Shown piece by piece: positions 25,700-34,083 of a DNA stretch of 64,000 nucleotides (position 1 is its first letter; the number at the start of each line of letters is the position of its first letter). The DNA comes from an uncultured Lachnospiraceae bacterium. GTDB lineage: Bacteria; Bacillota; Clostridia; Lachnospirales; Lachnospiraceae. The stretch covers positions 186,001 through 250,000 of the forward strand of contig CACYPS010000001.1 of NCBI GenBank assembly GCA_902776305.1, read 5' to 3'. The position numbers and the translations under genes were made by a program. The notes beneath the pieces are model-generated. The model saw nothing but the letters and a program-made list of their open reading frames with translations, did no database searches and was not told the origin of the DNA.

Positions 25700-27043
25700 T
25701 TACACTTTTTTGTTCTGATCCTGATCTTTCTCGGGGACCCCTGCATCTCGCGTATTTTGCTTCGGTGCCGGGCGAGAAATCGGAGCCGCATTTTGATTCG
25801 GATTCGGTACCGGATGAGCAGTCGGAGCTGCATTTTGATTCTGATTCGGTACCGGATGACCGGTCGGAGCCGCATTTTGATTCGGATTCGACGGAGTATT
25901 GGCATTCGGATCGGAATTCTCGTTCGGTGTGCGATTCGTATTTCGATTCATATTCTGATTGTCGGGTCTGCCTGCGAACGGGTTGGCCGGACCTTTGAAG
26001 AATCCTCTGTTATCATACGGCTGATTGTTCTGCACTTTCTCCTTCTTTGCCTTGGGATGTTTCTTTCTGTATTCCCTGTGGATGAGGAAGACAACGAGCA
26101 GAATTGCCAGGACAAGCAGGAGCGTCGGAAGTATGTAAATAAGCCCGATCACGATTCCCTGAAGCATAGCTACGAAATTCGCCCAGGATTCGACAAATGC
26201 ATCGGCGACCCTCTCGCCGAATGTCAGCGGCGTCTTCGGTGTATCTGTATACTTGACCACCTCTTCCAGTGTCAGATTTACAGTAGAATACTTCACATCC
26301 GTATCCATACTTGCCAGTGAGCTTCTTGCCTGATTAAGCTCCGTCTGGACCTCAGTCAGACGTGCCTCTACCGTGATCATCTCCTCGACTGTCTCGGCCT
26401 TCTCCATCATCTCCATCAGGCGCTGCTCCTGCGTCTCAAGAGACTGAATGTAGACCGTCTGATCGTTGTATCTCTTCGTAATGTTCTCGACGTTCTGAGA
26501 TTTGTTGGTGACTTTTCCGCCCGCACCGTCAAGAAGGGTCAGGAACTCTTCATATTTGGCGGACGGTACTCTGACCGTAAGGTTCGACGAGAGAGTGCCG
26601 CTCTTCTTGTAATAGGAGTCGTAGTACCAGTGATAATCGGAATCCGTGACAGACTCGGATTCGATGATTCCGCCGACCTTTTTAACTGCGTCTTTCACGG
26701 AGCTCTGTGTTTTGTCGAACTCCAGAGTCTGTATGGTCATCCAGCAGGTATAGACCAGTTTCTGGTTCGACTCCGCAGGTTCAACCGCCTCAGGCTGCTC
26801 CGGTTTTTCTGAGTTTCCCGAACCTGTATCAGCTGTTTCTTCGCCGTCATACGCTTTCGCCTGCGTCATCGATGCAGCGTATCCGTTCCCGTATTCATAA
26901 TCATCGACGGCTCCCGCTGCCTCCTCTGTCGCATAATCATATTCACTCGTGGAAGCGTTTTTTGCACTTCCGCAGGCAGAGATCACAAGAACAAGAATAA
27001 TGAAACAAGCGAGTACTGTTGTAATTCTTTTGAACTTTTTCAT
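25700..27043 (-). CDS. DUF4349 domain lipoprotein
   Basis: Secreted, membrane-attached protein of unknown function. A signal peptide ends in a lipobox (LVISACG), predicting lipid attachment at the cysteine near residue 21. The DUF4349 core (about 90-345) has a coiled-coil stretch around VEEMITVEARLTEVQTELNQ, then a membrane helix (about 310-340) and a basic cytoplasmic-type stretch. The C-terminal 100 residues are Asn/Pro/Gln-rich with a 14-residue tandem repeat. The ATG at 27043 has AAGGAGC upstream; a longer reading adds no signal sequence. The region after its stop leads directly to the ylxM promoter. Confidence 0.85.
   Translation of the reverse strand: MKKFKRITTVLACFIILVLVISACGSAKNASTSEYDYATEEAAGAVDDYEYGNGYAASMTQAKAYDGEETADTGSGNSEKPEQPEAVEPAESNQKLVYTCWMTIQTLEFDKTQSSVKDAVKKVGGIIESESVTDSDYHWYYDSYYKKSGTLSSNLTVRVPSAKYEEFLTLLDGAGGKVTNKSQNVENITKRYNDQTVYIQSLETQEQRLMEMMEKAETVEEMITVEARLTEVQTELNQARSSLASMDTDVKYSTVNLTLEEVVKYTDTPKTPLTFGERVADAFVESWANFVAMLQGIVIGLIYILPTLLLVLAILLVVFLIHREYRKKHPKAKKEKVQNNQPYDNRGFFKGPANPFAGRPDNQNMNRNTNRTPNENSDPNANTPSNPNQNAAPTGHPVPNQNQNAAPTAHPVPNPNQNAAPISRPAPKQNTRDAGVPEKDQDQNKKV
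25781..25890 (-). repeat. 42-bp tandem repeat inside the DUF4349 gene
   Basis: Units begin at 25781, 25823 and 25865, exactly 42 bases apart, the last being partial. They encode a 14-residue repeat of the form NPNQNAAPTxHPVP. The repeat keeps the reading frame, so it is protein low complexity rather than a CRISPR or regulatory array. Confidence 0.85.
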
Positions 27044-27184
27044 AATGAATGCTCCTTTCAGTTTAAGAGTTGTTTGCCTTATGTCATATATACAGGTCAG
27101 CCTGCACGGATGTTGCATCCGAAAAAAATTTTTCTCGACGAATTTCATCGGTACCGCAGCATTCCTGCAGCTTGAGCAGTCTTA

Positions 27185-28219
27185 TCATTGCGCTTCACGA
27201 AACTTCAGAGCCTCGTTCGCCGTCCGTGCGAGATAAGATATGGTCAGCACCGGATATCTTCCGACCGCTGTCTCCCCGGTGACCATGACCGAGGAAGCCC
27301 CGTCAAGAACGGCATTGAATATGTCGCTCACCTCAGCTCTCGTCGGTACCGGGTGTGTCTCCATGGACGACAGCATCTGCGTAACGACCATGAAATCCCG
27401 GGAGGCTGCCCGGCATTTTCCCGCAATATATTTCTGGACGCCAGGCAGCTCCCAGAGTTTAACTGCATTGCCCAGATCACCTCTCGCGATGACGATGTGA
27501 TCGGATTCCGCGATCAGCTCGTCGATCTGTCTTACCCCATCCATGTTCTCTATCTTGGCAAATAGCGCGATATTCTCATTTCCCGACTTGCGAAGAGCCT
27601 TCCGCACCGTAATCAGGTCCTCTCTGTTTCGGACAAACGGCTGCATGACTGCCGTCACACCATATTCCCGCGCCACTTCAATATTCCTTATATCTGCCTG
27701 CGTCATCGTCGGGATGTCGATCTTCGTACCGGGTATTGCAATACTCTTTCTTCCGGTCAGAACGCCGCCTCTGAGAATTGTCGCTTTTGCGGCATTTCCT
27801 GTGTTTTCCAGAACGCGGGCGAGGATCTTGCCATCATCGAGAAGAGCTTCCCTTCCTGCAGTAAGTGCAAGCAGAACTTCCTTGGGAACCGTAACGATCT
27901 TTCTCAGAGCCTGTGACTTTCTGGCATCCGGATCACCCTGCTCCATGAAACCGAGTACATCACCCTCCCTGAGATCAAGAGGGGCATTCATCCTCCCGAT
28001 TCTGAGTTCAGGTCCCTGAAGATCGATGAGAAGTTGCGCTTTTACTCCCGACATTTCCGCTGCCTTGTGCAGATTCGCGATGAGATTCTCCGATTCCTTC
28101 AGGGTAACGTGCGACAGATTAAGACGTATCCCCGTCATTCCCGCATCAAACATCGCCGCCAGAGTCTCAACATCCGAACACATCGGTCCGATCGTTCCGT
28201 AAATATCTACATGTCTCAT
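27185..28219 (-). CDS. short pyruvate kinase family protein lacking the C-terminal domain
   Basis: Pyruvate kinase catalytic barrel with B domain: GIRLNLSH (phosphate-binding Arg/Asn/Ser), LIDLQGPELRIG, FAKIENMDG (catalytic Lys and metal Glu), IARGDLGNAV, TQMLSSM and VMVTGETAVGRYP are all seen. At 344 residues it stops where the C-terminal allosteric domain of usual enzymes (about 470-590) would begin. It could be an unregulated pyruvate kinase or a paralog with another role. The ATG at 28219 has GAGGTG upstream. galK lies upstream in the same direction, 214 bases away. Confidence 0.82.
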   Translation of the reverse strand: MRHVDIYGTIGPMCSDVETLAAMFDAGMTGIRLNLSHVTLKESENLIANLHKAAEMSGVKAQLLIDLQGPELRIGRMNAPLDLREGDVLGFMEQGDPDARKSQALRKIVTVPKEVLLALTAGREALLDDGKILARVLENTGNAAKATILRGGVLTGRKSIAIPGTKIDIPTMTQADIRNIEVAREYGVTAVMQPFVRNREDLITVRKALRKSGNENIALFAKIENMDGVRQIDELIAESDHIVIARGDLGNAVKLWELPGVQKYIAGKCRAASRDFMVVTQMLSSMETHPVPTRAEVSDIFNAVLDGASSVMVTGETAVGRYPVLTISYLARTANEALKFREAQ

Positions 28220-28251
28220 AGTCACCTCGCAAGCATCCCACCATAAGGTAA

Positions 28252-28311
28252 AACTTCCCGCTCCGCCTGAAGCAGTACAATATCTGTACCTTCAATGCGA
28301 AGTGGGAAGTT
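28252..28311. repeat. family 3-type hairpin (AACTTCCC...GGGAAGTT)
   Basis: Perfect 8-base outer arms AACTTCCC (28252-28259) and GGGAAGTT (28304-28311) with further pairing inside (GTAC/GTAC, TGAAG/CTTCA). It lies in the gap between galK and the short pyruvate kinase. There is no U tract, so it is not an obvious terminator. Nothing else is seen in that gap. Confidence 0.6.
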
Positions 28312-28433
28312 ATGTTTGTTTGTTATGATTCAGAGAACTAATCTGTAAATCAATTCTGTCTGTGAGCCAATCACTTTCAGTTATGGTGCGAACCGTTGTT
28401 TCTCCAGATTGTTCTCTTCTTTAGATTAATCAA

Positions 28434-29729
28434 TTAATCGGCAATCGTGCATCCACCGATCGGACGAATATACATGACCTTGCACATATCTTCGCCGAGA
28501 AGCGCATCCATTCCTGCCTTGAACTCAGCCACTTTAGCAAGCGGTACGAAAGCCTGCAGAGTACCTGCAAATCCACCGCCGTGTACGCGGGAAGCGCCCT
28601 CTCCGCCGAGAAGATGCTCGGCAACTGCAAGGGCTACTGCTACAGGCTGATCTGCCGGGTTGCGGTAAGTCGCTATATTCTGCAGATATGTGAAAGATGA
28701 TTTGCCGGACTCGTTTACAAGTGTAAGGAAACGGGCAAAGTCATTGTCTGCAAGAGCAGCTACCTGTTCATCGACTCTCGCGCAGTCGTTATAATAATGG
28801 ATCGCACGCAGGATAGCGCGGTCACCGACTGCGGCCTTGATAGACGGGATAGCCTTGTAGAAATCCTTCTCATCCACTTCGGAGAGAACCTCTTTGCCGA
28901 GAGCCGCTGCGACTGCCTTCATCTCAGCAGGAACCGCTGCATAATCATCTGTCAGATCCGCATGGTCCGCACCGCTGTCGATGATGCAAAGTGCATAGCC
29001 TGCACCCGCAAAATCAAAATCAACTGCTCTGAAAACAGGATTCTCCGCATCCTTGAAATCGATTGTAATAATTCCGCCGATAGCGCAGCCCATCTGATCC
29101 ATAAGACCTGACGGCTTTCCGAAATAGACGTTCTCGGCGTATTGTCCGATACGAGCAATTCTCGGAAGTGATACCTCATTGTTGCAGAACAGACCGTTTA
29201 TGATGACGCCGATCAGAACCTCAAAGCATGCAGATGATGAAAGACCGGAGCCGCCCGGTACGTCGGAGATAATATATGCGTCAAAACCGGAGACCGGATG
29301 TCCGTCCTCATAGATTGCGTTCAGAATGCCGCGTACAAGAGACGCTGTGGTATTTTTTTCTTCCGGAACGATCTCGAGACTGGATATGTCCATACTTGTC
29401 ATACCGAATCCTTCCGAGAAAACGTTGACCGTCTCCGTGCCGTTCGGAGCGGCACATGCAAGGGCATCAAGATTTACAGATCCGGTCAGAACTTTGCCTC
29501 TCTGATGGTCTGTATGGTTACCGCCGATTTCTGTACGTCCCGGAGCTGAGAAAATGGCAACTTCCGCATTTTCATCTTTTCCGAATGTAGCTGCATATCC
29601 GTCAGCTACATGTGCTATACGCTCTTTGTACGGACCCATCGCTTCAACACCCTGGCAATAAAGGTGTGCGAGACTGGCGTCGTAGGAACCGTTTGCAAGT
29701 TTCTCTTTTAATGTTCTGATTGTAAGCAT
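28434..29729 (-). CDS. galK: galactokinase (GHMP kinase family)
   Basis: Phosphorylates galactose to galactose-1-phosphate in the Leloir pathway. The N-terminal sugar-recognition motif is APGRTEIGGNHTDHQ, a variant of the usual GRxNLIGEHTDY; the ATP loop is VPGGSGLSSSACFEV and the C-terminal motif VHGGGFAGTLQAF. Length 431 exceeds E. coli GalK (382), with about 50 extra N-terminal residues, as in many clostridial versions. No galT or galE is adjacent, so substrate specificity rests on family resemblance. AGAGGTG precedes the ATG. Confidence 0.85.
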   Translation of the reverse strand: MLTIRTLKEKLANGSYDASLAHLYCQGVEAMGPYKERIAHVADGYAATFGKDENAEVAIFSAPGRTEIGGNHTDHQRGKVLTGSVNLDALACAAPNGTETVNVFSEGFGMTSMDISSLEIVPEEKNTTASLVRGILNAIYEDGHPVSGFDAYIISDVPGGSGLSSSACFEVLIGVIINGLFCNNEVSLPRIARIGQYAENVYFGKPSGLMDQMGCAIGGIITIDFKDAENPVFRAVDFDFAGAGYALCIIDSGADHADLTDDYAAVPAEMKAVAAALGKEVLSEVDEKDFYKAIPSIKAAVGDRAILRAIHYYNDCARVDEQVAALADNDFARFLTLVNESGKSSFTYLQNIATYRNPADQPVAVALAVAEHLLGGEGASRVHGGGFAGTLQAFVPLAKVAEFKAGMDALLGEDMCKVMYIRPIGGCTIAD

Positions 29730-29915
29730 TGTATTATCACCTCTCTGTACATGAAATGAGATCTTGTTCTTCTGCTTTCATTATAACAAGTAAGCGGACC
29801 CAGTTCTATGCACTTTTGTTTCTTTTTTTTGCAAATGTCCTCATATTTCTGTCAAATTGTAGTATCATTAAAATAGTGTGAACTTCGTGACAACAGGAAT
29901 GAAAGGAACGGTGCT

Positions 29916-30941
29916 ATGGTCAGAGAATTCTATGTCAGCGGCTATGCGGAGCTCGGAGAAAAAGGCATTATTCGTTACAGGATCGACACAGATAAAAAGA
30001 CGATTGATGAGATCGGAAGTGTGACATGTATTGAAAATCCGACGTATATGGTCCCACATCCGAACGGTCATGTCATTTACTCAGGTGAGAAACACAAGGG
30101 GGAAGCAGAAGTCGTCTCCTTTCTTCTTGAGGACGCCGGGGCACACGTGACCCGTAAGCTGGGTACAGGAGGCATCTCAGCATGCCATATCTCACTTGAC
30201 CCGACCTGTGAATACCTGTTTGCCGCCAATTACGCGACAGGTTCTCTTGCCGTATTCAGCCTCGGAAGCGACGGATCGCTTCTTGAGAGAACAGACTTCC
30301 GTCAGTTCGAAGGACACGGTGCAGACCCTGTCAGACAGGACAGGCCGCATCTGCACTTTGCCCTCTGCACAGGCGAAACGGTATATGCGTGCGATCTCGG
30401 ACAGGATGTCGTCTGGGTATTTGATTTCGACAGGAAAACAGGAAAACTGATAGATACAGACAGAAATATCCATGTACGCCCCGGCGACGGACCGCGTCAT
30501 CTGGCGATACATAGCGCACACCCGGAGTATTTATATCTGATCACGGAGATGGCCAGCACCGTGTATGTCCTCAAAGATAACGGAAACGGCTACGAGACCG
30601 TTCAGACAATAAGCTCTATCCCCGCTGATTACGACGGACCGGAAAACACGGCAGCCGCGATTCGCTTCTCAGAAGACGGAACAAGGCTTCTCGTCTCGAA
30701 TCGCGGCCACGACAGTATCGCAGTTTTCCAGGTCACAGAAAGCGATACTCTCCTGCCGGCGGTCTTTTCCTCCAGCGGAGGAACGGGACCGAGAGACTTC
30801 AATGTGTTCGGAGATCTGGTCGTTACCTCCAATCAGTATTCCGGCGATGTGGTCGTCTATGAGCTGGACGGTCTTACGCTCAGGGACACGGGAATCCGCT
30901 CCAACGCCGGGCATCCGTCCTGTGTGCAGCCGGTCCTTTAA
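29916..30941 (+). CDS. lactonase family beta-propeller protein (YbhE-type 6-phosphogluconolactonase-like)
   Basis: Seven-bladed beta-propeller of the lactonase family. E. coli Pgl (YbhE) hydrolyses 6-phosphogluconolactone, but many homologs have unknown substrates. Typical blocks: NPTYMVPHPNGHVIYS, CHISLDPTCEYLFAANY, HLHFALCTGETVYACDLG, GDGPRHLAIHS and NRGHDSIAVF. Length 341 is normal. AAAGGAACGG precedes the ATG. It is divergent from galK; no pentose-phosphate gene is adjacent. Confidence 0.88.
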   Translation: MVREFYVSGYAELGEKGIIRYRIDTDKKTIDEIGSVTCIENPTYMVPHPNGHVIYSGEKHKGEAEVVSFLLEDAGAHVTRKLGTGGISACHISLDPTCEYLFAANYATGSLAVFSLGSDGSLLERTDFRQFEGHGADPVRQDRPHLHFALCTGETVYACDLGQDVVWVFDFDRKTGKLIDTDRNIHVRPGDGPRHLAIHSAHPEYLYLITEMASTVYVLKDNGNGYETVQTISSIPADYDGPENTAAAIRFSEDGTRLLVSNRGHDSIAVFQVTESDTLLPAVFSSSGGTGPRDFNVFGDLVVTSNQYSGDVVVYELDGLTLRDTGIRSNAGHPSCVQPVL

Positions 30942-30964
30942 ATTTAAGAATAAACTTCTGCCAC

Positions 30965-31021
30965 AATTCAAGTCTCGCTCAAGAGACGTGGCGCGGGATT
31001 CGGGTCAGTGTTAGCTGCCAT
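30965..31021 (+). repeat. family 2 intergenic repeat, copy 2A
   Basis: Runs from AATTCAAGTCTCGCTC through GCGCGGGATTCGGGTCAGTG to TTAGCTGCCAT. It matches 45481-45537 (inverted) and 60598-60654 (same orientation). GTCTC...GAGAC can form a small hairpin. It follows the lactonase stop. Confidence 0.75.
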
Positions 31022-31060
31022 CTTCCAAACGAACCCCTGCGCATATAAGAAAAAACTTAT

Positions 31061-31132
31061 AAGAAGAAAACCGGCACTGCATTGCGGCCTGTATTACACA
31101 GAGTCCGTTCGCAGTGCCGGATTTTTCATTTT
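31061..31132. terminator. bidirectional terminator between lactonase and SH3 genes
   Basis: Perfect 10-base arms CCGGCACTGC (31071-31080) and GCAGTGCCGG (31111-31120), with ATTTTTCATTTT on the right and an A-rich stretch on the left. The 30-base loop is longer than usual. Confidence 0.75.
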
Positions 31133-31146
31133 ATATTTTCGCTGGT

Positions 31147-32373
31147 TCACGCTGTGGGTGCCGCCGCATCCTGCGGATTATTCTCCGCTGCGGGCTGCGC
31201 GTCCGCCGCAGAAGATACCACCTCAACGTAACTGCTGATACAATAGAGCACCTGTCCTTTGTATTCAACCCGCGACCAGCCGAGTTCATCATTTGAACCG
31301 GTTCGTGTGAACACCTCTCCGTTCTTAACAGTGGCAACGATTTTTGCCTTTGGATTTGTCACACTGGGCAGAAGTCTCAGATTGACTTCAATTTTCGGCG
31401 TCACCTGTTCATTTACATCCACGAATTTTGTCTGAATTTCGGGAAGCGAACCGTCTGAGGTATCGGAAGCACCGCTCTCCGTGGCGGTCTTTTTCGTAAG
31501 ATCTGTCGTCAGCAGATTGCTCATCGCATACACGACCTGACCTTCATACTCCAGCCTTGACCAGCCTTCATCACTCATACCCGTCCTCTTTACGACTTCG
31601 CCGTTCTGCAGAATATGGATAATGAAGCTCTCTTCACCCTGACTCGGAACATTTCTGAGATTCGTGGTCTCCTTCGCGGTGACCTCGTCATTTACCTCAT
31701 TGAATGTCATGATATCGGTGCCCGCGGTTTTACTCTCTGTACCGGCAGCTTTTGAACTATCCGGCGCAGTTGTCGGGGTTTTTGTTGGTTCTTTCGCCTC
31801 TGTCGGCTCCGGTTCGGGAGTCTCGGTGGGTGTGGGAGTCAGCGTCACTCTGACAGTCGGCGTTGCTTCAGGTATCGATTCAGCCTCTGCATTCTCTGCC
31901 TGTATTCCGCCAAATGTGTCGATCAGGCCATTCAGTCTGCCAGTAGCCAGAAGAACTGCCACAACAGCTGTTATGCAGATCGCAAAAATCAGTATACCGG
32001 CGAGGATTCTGAAGACAACATCACCGGCATCGCTCTTTGCGGAATACTTGTAATAATCATCATCAGCATCCGAATCGTCATCCTCGTACTTATCCATGCG
32101 ATACTGTCTGCGCACTTCCGTCTGTTTCTCCGGCGCAGATACCGATTCTGTCTCCTCGAGGATTTCCTGATCCGGGTCTTTTGTGTTCTCCTCTGTCAGA
32201 TCAGATTTTCTCTGTTCTTCCTCCTCGTTTTCTCTTTTTATCTCGTCTATAATGCGCTCTATTTCCTCCATATCTGTAGAAGTGTTATTGCTTTCTTCGG
32301 AATCCTGCGTCCTCTGAGCATTTTCCGGCTCATCAGTTTTCTTTTTTTTCTTCTCAGCGTCCTGATAATCCAT
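31147..32373 (-). CDS. single-pass membrane protein with two SH3-like domains
   Basis: Domain order: an acidic, Lys/Glu/Gln-rich cytoplasmic N terminus of about 150 residues; one membrane helix (VVFRILAGILIFAICITAVV); a Thr/Pro/Glu-rich spacer; then two bacterial SH3 (SH3b) repeats, each with an NGEV[FV]xRTG core and an xGQVxYxxSxxxx strand. SH3b domains outside the cell commonly bind wall peptides, so a wall-sensing or wall-anchoring role is an inference. I start at MDYQDAEKKKKK (32373), which has AAGGAG upstream; longer readings lack one. An SH3 gene remnant occurs at 48490-48681. Confidence 0.82.
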   Translation of the reverse strand: MDYQDAEKKKKKTDEPENAQRTQDSEESNNTSTDMEEIERIIDEIKRENEEEEQRKSDLTEENTKDPDQEILEETESVSAPEKQTEVRRQYRMDKYEDDDSDADDDYYKYSAKSDAGDVVFRILAGILIFAICITAVVAVLLATGRLNGLIDTFGGIQAENAEAESIPEATPTVRVTLTPTPTETPEPEPTEAKEPTKTPTTAPDSSKAAGTESKTAGTDIMTFNEVNDEVTAKETTNLRNVPSQGEESFIIHILQNGEVVKRTGMSDEGWSRLEYEGQVVYAMSNLLTTDLTKKTATESGASDTSDGSLPEIQTKFVDVNEQVTPKIEVNLRLLPSVTNPKAKIVATVKNGEVFTRTGSNDELGWSRVEYKGQVLYCISSYVEVVSSAADAQPAAENNPQDAAAPTA

Positions 32374-32567
32374 CGGCAGAAAACTCCTTTCATGATTATG
32401 AAGCCTGGCGAACCAGTCACGTTTCATCTTCCGGTCATTATTCTTTATGCACAGGGAGGCATGTTCGCATCCCCGCCGAATCACTGGGACAATTATCACT
32501 TTGTATGATATACAAAGTCCGTGTACAATTTATGAACATCGTACAAAGATTTTTATTCAAAATCTAT

Positions 32568-32604
32568 TTTATGTCATAGGAAACTTCGTTTCCTATGACA
32601 TAAA
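32568..32604. repeat. perfect 17-bp hairpin
   Basis: TTTATGTCATAGGAAAC (32568-32584), loop TTC, then its exact reverse complement (32588-32604). Neither side has a clear U tract. A half copy, TGTCATAGGAACTTCG, occurs at 3921-3936 just right of the ABC-F/icd terminator. Confidence 0.75.
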
Positions 32605-32755
32605 AACGCTCAGCTACACAATGCTCCACCGGAGCATTGTTACGCATGCATAGGCACACGAGGATGCGACTGGTGCGCAGATGAAGATGCAAGCTGACGC
32701 TTGCGCGCACCAGCGCGCAAAGAGTCGCAAAGCGACTCTTTGTTCTTTTCAGAAT
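32605..32755. repeat. cluster of nested hairpins
   Basis: Three perfect dyads in about 150 bases: CAATGCTCC/GGAGCATTG (about 32618-32638), GCAAGC/GCTTGC enclosed by GGTGCGC/GCGCACC (about 32669-32712), and AAAGAGTCG/CGACTCTTT (about 32719-32741) followed by a T-rich run. No open reading frame is convincing. Part of the 777-base gap between the SH3 gene and mrp. Confidence 0.6.
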
Positions 32756-32770
32756 TTTTACCCAAGTCAG

Positions 32771-32802
32771 CAAAAACCCCGCTGCTTATGCAACGGGGTT
32801 TT
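32771..32802 (-). terminator. intrinsic terminator after tRNA-Thr
   Basis: Minus strand: AAAACCCCG pairs with CGGGGTTTT around a 12-base loop and is followed by a further T. It begins 3 bases beyond the tRNA discriminator base. Confidence 0.85.
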
Positions 32803-32805
32803 AAC

Positions 32806-32878
<73 letters not shown>

Positions 32879-32926
32879 ACATGGCTTTGTAAATTTGTCG
32901 GACTCGCAATGCGGTTCCGTTAATCT

Positions 32927-32954
32927 ATTATACACAAGGAATAAAAAAAATCAA
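32927..32954 (-). promoter_or_regulatory. promoter for tRNA-Thr
   Basis: Minus strand: -35 TTGATT (32949-32954), 16-base spacer, consensus -10 TATAAT (32927-32932). The predicted start is about 40 bases upstream of the tRNA 5' end. Confidence 0.65.
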
Positions 32955-32982
32955 CCGGAAATTTGAAAATATTCTTCAGACG

Positions 32983-33130
32983 GGCTTAAGACGGTTCTGA
33001 GGCTCAAGCACATTCCATGCTCTTCCGCCCCGGAACCGCTCACCTTTTCACCCGTACATTGCTTGTACCAGCCATTCACATCCTATTACAGTGGTCCTCG
33101 TGACTACTGCCCATAGCGTGTCTATACACA
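32983..33130 (-). other. structured non-coding stretch of unknown nature
   Basis: Between mrp and the tRNA promoter. On the minus strand a stem pairs ACGGG...GCGGTTC with GAACCG...GCCCGT, enclosing a smaller AAGAGCAT/ATGTGCTT hairpin (32983-33052). Upstream lie GTAC/GTAC and CAGT.GTC/GAC.ACTG dyads. There is no reading frame. It could be a 3' UTR of mrp, a small RNA or decayed mobile DNA; I do not recognise a known RNA family. Confidence 0.35.
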
Positions 33131-33150
33131 AGCGATCATTATTTCCTAAA

Positions 33151-33975
33151 TCACTCAACAAATGATTTTACGGTCTCAAGAACAGCCTCGTCTGCCTGAC
33201 CGATCTTTCCTGCATCGCACAGAGCCGCAATCTCCGGCTTGATCGGAAGTCTGGCAAATTTTGTGATGCCATGGCGCTTCGCGACTTCCTCGGTCTTACC
33301 CTCACCGAAGATGTAGATCTTCTTGCCGCAGTCCGGACATTCGACATAAGCCATATTCTCGATTATGCCGAGAACCGGAATATTCATCAGCTCAGCCATG
33401 CGGACCGCCTTCTCAACGACCATGGATACAAGATCCTGCGGAGATGTGACGATCACTATTCCGTCGACCGGCAGAGACTGGAAAACAGTCAGTGGAACGT
33501 CTCCCGTTCCCGGAGGCATGTCGACGAAAAGATAATCGATATCACCCCATACGACTTCGTTCCAGAACTGTTTAACTACACCTGCAATGACCGGACCTCT
33601 CCAGACTACCGGCTGACCCGGGTCGTCAAGGATCAGGTTCGTGGAAATCACACGGACACCGTCCGCACTGACAGCCGGAATGATACCAAGCTCGGTACCG
33701 TATACCGACTCATCAATACCGAACATCTTCGGAATTGACGGTCCTGTGATGTCTGCATCCAGGATACCGACTTTCTTCCCGTTCTTAGCAGCAGCGACAG
33801 CCATGAGAGATGTGACAAGCGATTTGCCTACGCCACCCTTGCCGCTCACAACGCCGATGACTTTTTTGATGTCGGATGCGGCGTTGGCCGGCTCCAGGAA
33901 GCTCTGCGGTGCTTTCCTTGACGCACAGTCTTCTCCGCATGAACTGCAGTCTGTAGATGTACAATTCTCAGCCAT
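33151..33975 (-). CDS. Mrp/Nbp35 family iron-sulfur cluster carrier ATPase
   Basis: P-loop ATPase that carries or transfers [4Fe-4S] clusters to apoproteins. Deviant Walker A VVSGKGGVGKS, then DADITGPSIPKMFG, VDMPPGTGD and the dimer-interface CxxC in VECPDCGKKIY. An N-terminal Cys motif at residues 5, 10, 13 and 17 (CTSTDCSSCGEDC) resembles the Nbp35 N-terminal cluster site but with shorter spacing. The ATG at 33975 has AAGGAGG upstream; a longer reading into the leader has no family sequence. 274 residues. Confidence 0.92.
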   Translation of the reverse strand: MAENCTSTDCSSCGEDCASRKAPQSFLEPANAASDIKKVIGVVSGKGGVGKSLVTSLMAVAAAKNGKKVGILDADITGPSIPKMFGIDESVYGTELGIIPAVSADGVRVISTNLILDDPGQPVVWRGPVIAGVVKQFWNEVVWGDIDYLFVDMPPGTGDVPLTVFQSLPVDGIVIVTSPQDLVSMVVEKAVRMAELMNIPVLGIIENMAYVECPDCGKKIYIFGEGKTEEVAKRHGITKFARLPIKPEIAALCDAGKIGQADEAVLETVKSFVE

Positions 33976-34002
33976 AACTAATATTTCCTCCTTACAAATC
34001 GA

Positions 34003-34083
34003 TTTCCTGAAAATACCAGGAAAGTTCCTGCACACTTGCCGCACGGCAAGGAGCATAATATGAAAATCAGTAAACTGATTTCC
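34003..34083 (-). promoter_or_regulatory. three consecutive hairpins between the sugar-binding gene and mrp
   Basis: TTTCCTG/CAGGAAA (34003-34023), CTTGCC/GGCAAG (34035-34050) and AAATCAG/CTGATTT (about 34064-34081, overlapping the upstream stop codon). They could be a weak terminator plus an mrp leader structure. No known riboswitch core is recognised. Confidence 0.35.

Noticed and set aside
25781..25890. Regular repeats suggesting a CRISPR array
   Set aside because: The units are contiguous 42-base tandem repeats without spacers and keep the reading frame of a lipoprotein.
32983..33052. SRP RNA or another known small RNA
   Set aside because: The conserved SRP tetraloop region and the core motifs of 6S RNA, RNase P and tmRNA are not present.
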